A stretch of DNA of 6,214 nucleotides from Bacteroidia bacterium (GTDB lineage Bacteria > Bacteroidota > Bacteroidia > NS11-12g > UBA955). Location of the stretch: positions 1 through 6,214 of the forward strand of contig JADLHV010000023.1 of NCBI GenBank assembly GCA_020848595.1. The letters are read 5' to 3'. The translations under genes were made by a program, and so were the position numbers. The notes under the pieces are model-generated. The model was not told the origin of the DNA and did not search any database. It was given only the letters and a program-made list of their open reading frames with translations. Below are positions 4,680-6,214 of this stretch, one piece after another (the first letter of the stretch is position 1; each line of letters begins with the position of its first letter).

Positions 4680-5672
4680 TTAGTTACCTAAAATTTGGAA
4701 TAGCTCATCCAATTTAGGTGTCAATATAATTTCTGTTCTTCTGTTTTTAGCTCTACCTTCTGGAGTATCATTAGACGCCACCGGATAGTTTTCGCCTCTG
4801 CCAGCAGAAGTAATGCGTTTAGGATCGACACTACCTTGAGTTATTAATATTCTTGAGATAGAAGTTGCTCTTAAAACACTTAAATCCATATTATCTTTAA
4901 TAGAAGGCGAGCGCATAGGCACGTTATCGGTATGACCTTCAACGAGGATACTAACATCATTATTAAGATTAAGTGCTTTAGCGAGTTCTAGTAGTGCTTG
5001 AACACCTTTAGAATCCACATCAATAGAGCCCGATTTAAACATTAATTTCTCTTCCATACTTACATACACTTTACCGTTTCTTGTTTCAACCGTTAGACCT
5101 TGATTTTGGAATCCAAGTAAAGCTTTTTGAACAATTGCTTTTAAAGCATTTACAGCACTGTATTTTGCTTTTAGAATTGCTTCTAACTCTTTAACTCGCT
5201 TTTCTCTAATTTTAAGATCCGCTTCGGTGGTGGCTAAACTAGAAGACAGCTCTCTATTTTTATTTTGCGACATCATCAAAGAAGACTCTTTTTCATTGAG
5301 TTCCTTTTCTTTGTTTTTAAGTGCTTCGTTTTTAGCATTCAACTCAGCCGATAATTTTTCGTTTTCGTAACGATTATTATCGATAATTTTTTGAGAGGTT
5401 TGTTCCGATTGTTCGTAGAGTTTTTGAGTTCTCTGCAAAGCGGTAAAGCATTCTAGAGAATCGGCTTGTAAACCGAGCATACGCGCTTGCAAGCCTATAT
5501 TAGACAGATTACAGTTATCGAGACTATTTCTAGCATTCAATAAAGAGTCTGTAGTCAATGCTTTATTTTGTTGACAAACATCATAAAGTTTTTGCAAATC
5601 ATCGAGCTTTCTTTGAGGTACACAAGCGCTGATAATCACCACCGGTATTATAAATTTTAATGACTTTTTCAT
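4680..5672 (-). CDS. OmpA-family peptidoglycan-binding lipoprotein with long coiled coil
   Basis: A 330-residue envelope lipoprotein that would tether the outer membrane to peptidoglycan. A lipoprotein signal peptide ends at C17 (VVIISAC). From about 20 to 175 the chain is strongly helical and charged with heptad-like spacing (SAELNAKNEALKNKEKELNE and following), so a coiled-coil spacer is likely. The OmpA C-terminal domain covers about 200-318: LMFKSGS (210-216), VEGHTDN (244-250), NMDLSVLRATSI (261-272), ITSAGRGENYPVASNDT (287-303) and AKNRRTEI (308-315). D249 and R268 correspond by alignment to the Asp and Arg that hold diaminopimelate in OmpA, with a loop about four residues longer than in E. 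coli OmpA. C33, C54 and C75 lie in the N-terminal helical part at near-21-residue intervals. The ATG at 5670-5672 precedes the signal peptide; a promoter lies just upstream and a strong terminator downstream, so the gene is monocistronic. It differs from OmpA in having no N-terminal barrel. Confidence 0.94.
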   Translation of the reverse strand: MKKSLKFIIPVVIISACVPQRKLDDLQKLYDVCQQNKALTTDSLLNARNSLDNCNLSNIGLQARMLGLQADSLECFTALQRTQKLYEQSEQTSQKIIDNNRYENEKLSAELNAKNEALKNKEKELNEKESSLMMSQNKNRELSSSLATTEADLKIREKRVKELEAILKAKYSAVNALKAIVQKALLGFQNQGLTVETRNGKVYVSMEEKLMFKSGSIDVDSKGVQALLELAKALNLNNDVSILVEGHTDNVPMRSPSIKDNMDLSVLRATSISRILITQGSVDPKRITSAGRGENYPVASNDTPEGRAKNRRTEIILTPKLDELFQILGN

Positions 5673-5690
5673 GGCATAATTATAGACCTA

Positions 5691-5722
5691 CAAAGTTAGT
5701 AAGCTAGATAGTTTTAACTCAA
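5691..5722 (-). promoter_or_regulatory. Promoter of the OmpA-family lipoprotein gene
   Basis: On the minus strand TAACTTTG (5698 down to 5691) is a perfect -7 box, and TTG at 5722-5720 supplies the -33 element, 21 bp upstream. The expected start is near 5686, with a leader of about 14 nt and no Shine-Dalgarno. The -33 element is embedded in an inverted repeat at 5716-5729. Confidence 0.7.
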
Positions 5723-5772
5723 GTGAGTTGTAAACAGTTTACATGGAGTGTATTAAATACAATTCATACACT
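5716..5772. promoter_or_regulatory. Cluster of palindromes upstream of the OmpA-family gene
   Basis: Three short dyads lie close together: AACTCA-AG-TGAGTT (5716-5729, covering the -33 element), GTAAAC-A-GTTTAC (5730-5742, perfect 6-1-6) and TGTATT-A-AATACA (5749-5761, perfect 6-1-6). A further inverted pair, AGTGTAT/ATACACT (5747-5753 and 5766-5772), overlaps the last. The rest of the 200-bp spacer (5673-5872) has no ORF. The arrangement is consistent with regulator binding sites, but no regulator is identifiable. Confidence 0.4.
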
Positions 5773-5830
5773 AAGAAGTATCAAACTATAGAATAGAATC
5801 TAACAAATTTCTTTGCAAGATGAGAAAATA

Positions 5831-5850
5831 CATTCAATCAAAATTGAACG
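5831..5850 (-). terminator. Possible weak terminator of the DUF5777-like gene
   Basis: On the minus strand TTCAAT-TTTG-ATTGAA forms a 6-bp stem, extendable to 8 bp with one G-T wobble, located about 22 nt past the stop codon at 5873. It is followed by TGTATTTTC, which is T-rich but not a clean run. The AT-rich stem is weak, so termination here is uncertain. Confidence 0.3.
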
Positions 5851-5872
5851 AAAGTAAGCTATATAAATCGAC

Positions 5873-6214
5873 TTAACGTCCGATATAAAACACCCTCGAG
5901 ATATTGAATCCGAAGTGAATATCCCCTTTTAACCACGAGCCATCCGTTTCGGTAATAAAACCTTTTTCGTTCATTCCACGGCTATTGGTAAAGTGCAATT
6001 GAAAAACGTGACCACCTGTTTCGATATCAAATCCAAGAGAGAGAGAATTATAGTAAGTTTCCTTAATTTGACCAGGTAAAACATAAAAATACTCGTAAGT
6101 GATAGCTGTTTTTCTAGTAATTTTATTTCTTCCGCCAATACCGATGCTTAGAACATCATTTTTATATTTTTGCGAATCAATTAAATTTCTATGGATAAGC
6201 GTAGGCATTAACTG
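5873..6214 (-). CDS. DUF5777-family beta-barrel protein, C-terminal part (5' end beyond window)
   Basis: The reading frame stays open through base 6214 (codons CAG TTA precede the Met codon at 6206-6208), so that Met is probably internal and the true start lies outside the window; 113 codons plus the stop are visible. The segment resembles the end of DUF5777-type outer-membrane barrels: an Arg/Lys-containing strand GIGGRNKITRKTAITYEYFY, then LGFDIETGGHVFQLHFTN, a loop MNEKGFITETDGSWLKGD, and a final strand IHFGFNISRVFYIGR ending near an aromatic residue. The alternating strands and the late aromatic strand fit outer-membrane insertion. The molecular function of the family is not established to my knowledge. 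It lies on the same strand as the OmpA gene with 200 bp between them and a full promoter in the gap, so co-transcription is unlikely. Confidence 0.8.
   Translation of the reverse strand, partial: QLMPTLIHRNLIDSQKYKNDVLSIGIGGRNKITRKTAITYEYFYVLPGQIKETYYNSLSLGFDIETGGHVFQLHFTNSRGMNEKGFITETDGSWLKGDIHFGFNISRVFYIGR

Noticed and set aside
5698..5864. Near-identical AGTAAGCTAGAT (5698-5709) and AGTAAGCTATAT (5853-5864) as a target-site duplication around the spacer
   Set aside because: Twelve bases with one mismatch can arise by chance, the interval carries no insertion-sequence features, and one copy touches the OmpA-gene promoter.

Overview
The window reads as an AT-rich chromosomal segment from a member of the Bacteroidota, probably a flavobacterium-like lineage. 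The evidence is a TonB-dependent receptor with an N-terminal CarboxypepD_reg-like domain, a DUF5777-type beta-barrel protein, OmpA and Blc lipoproteins, promoters of the TAnnTTTG (-7) / TTTG (-33) type, and no Shine-Dalgarno sequences ahead of the genes. I cannot assign a genus.

Layout: 1-221 is a degenerate repeat array that seems to run in from the left edge. It is followed by a short leader and an unrecognised exported beta-rich protein (312-902, +). This gene meets a DtxR/MntR-family metalloregulator (903-1616, -) tail to tail with no intervening base. The regulator is divergent from a large TonB-dependent receptor (1702-3966, +). The shared intergenic region holds a 19-bp DtxR-like operator lying exactly between the -33 and -7 elements of the receptor promoter. 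Convergent to the receptor is a Blc-type lipocalin lipoprotein (3994-4524, -, TTG start). Upstream of that lie a strong hairpin terminator (4620-4657) and an OmpA-type peptidoglycan-anchoring lipoprotein with a long coiled coil (4680-5672, -). A 200-bp spacer with a cluster of palindromes follows, and then the 3' part of a DUF5777-like beta-barrel gene (5873-6214, -) cut by the window edge.

How the parts fit: every gene with a recognisable product except the regulator acts in the cell envelope. The clearest functional unit is the metalloregulator plus receptor. Metal-loaded repressor would sit on the operator and shut the receptor off, so the receptor probably imports a metal chelate such as a siderophore, haem or another metallophore when metal is scarce. 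The regulator has a Mn-type Glu at the position where DtxR has Cys, an Asn where MntR has Asp, and an added Cys-rich C-terminal tail, so the sensed metal is not settled by sequence. The lipocalin and OmpA genes each have their own promoter and are not an operon.
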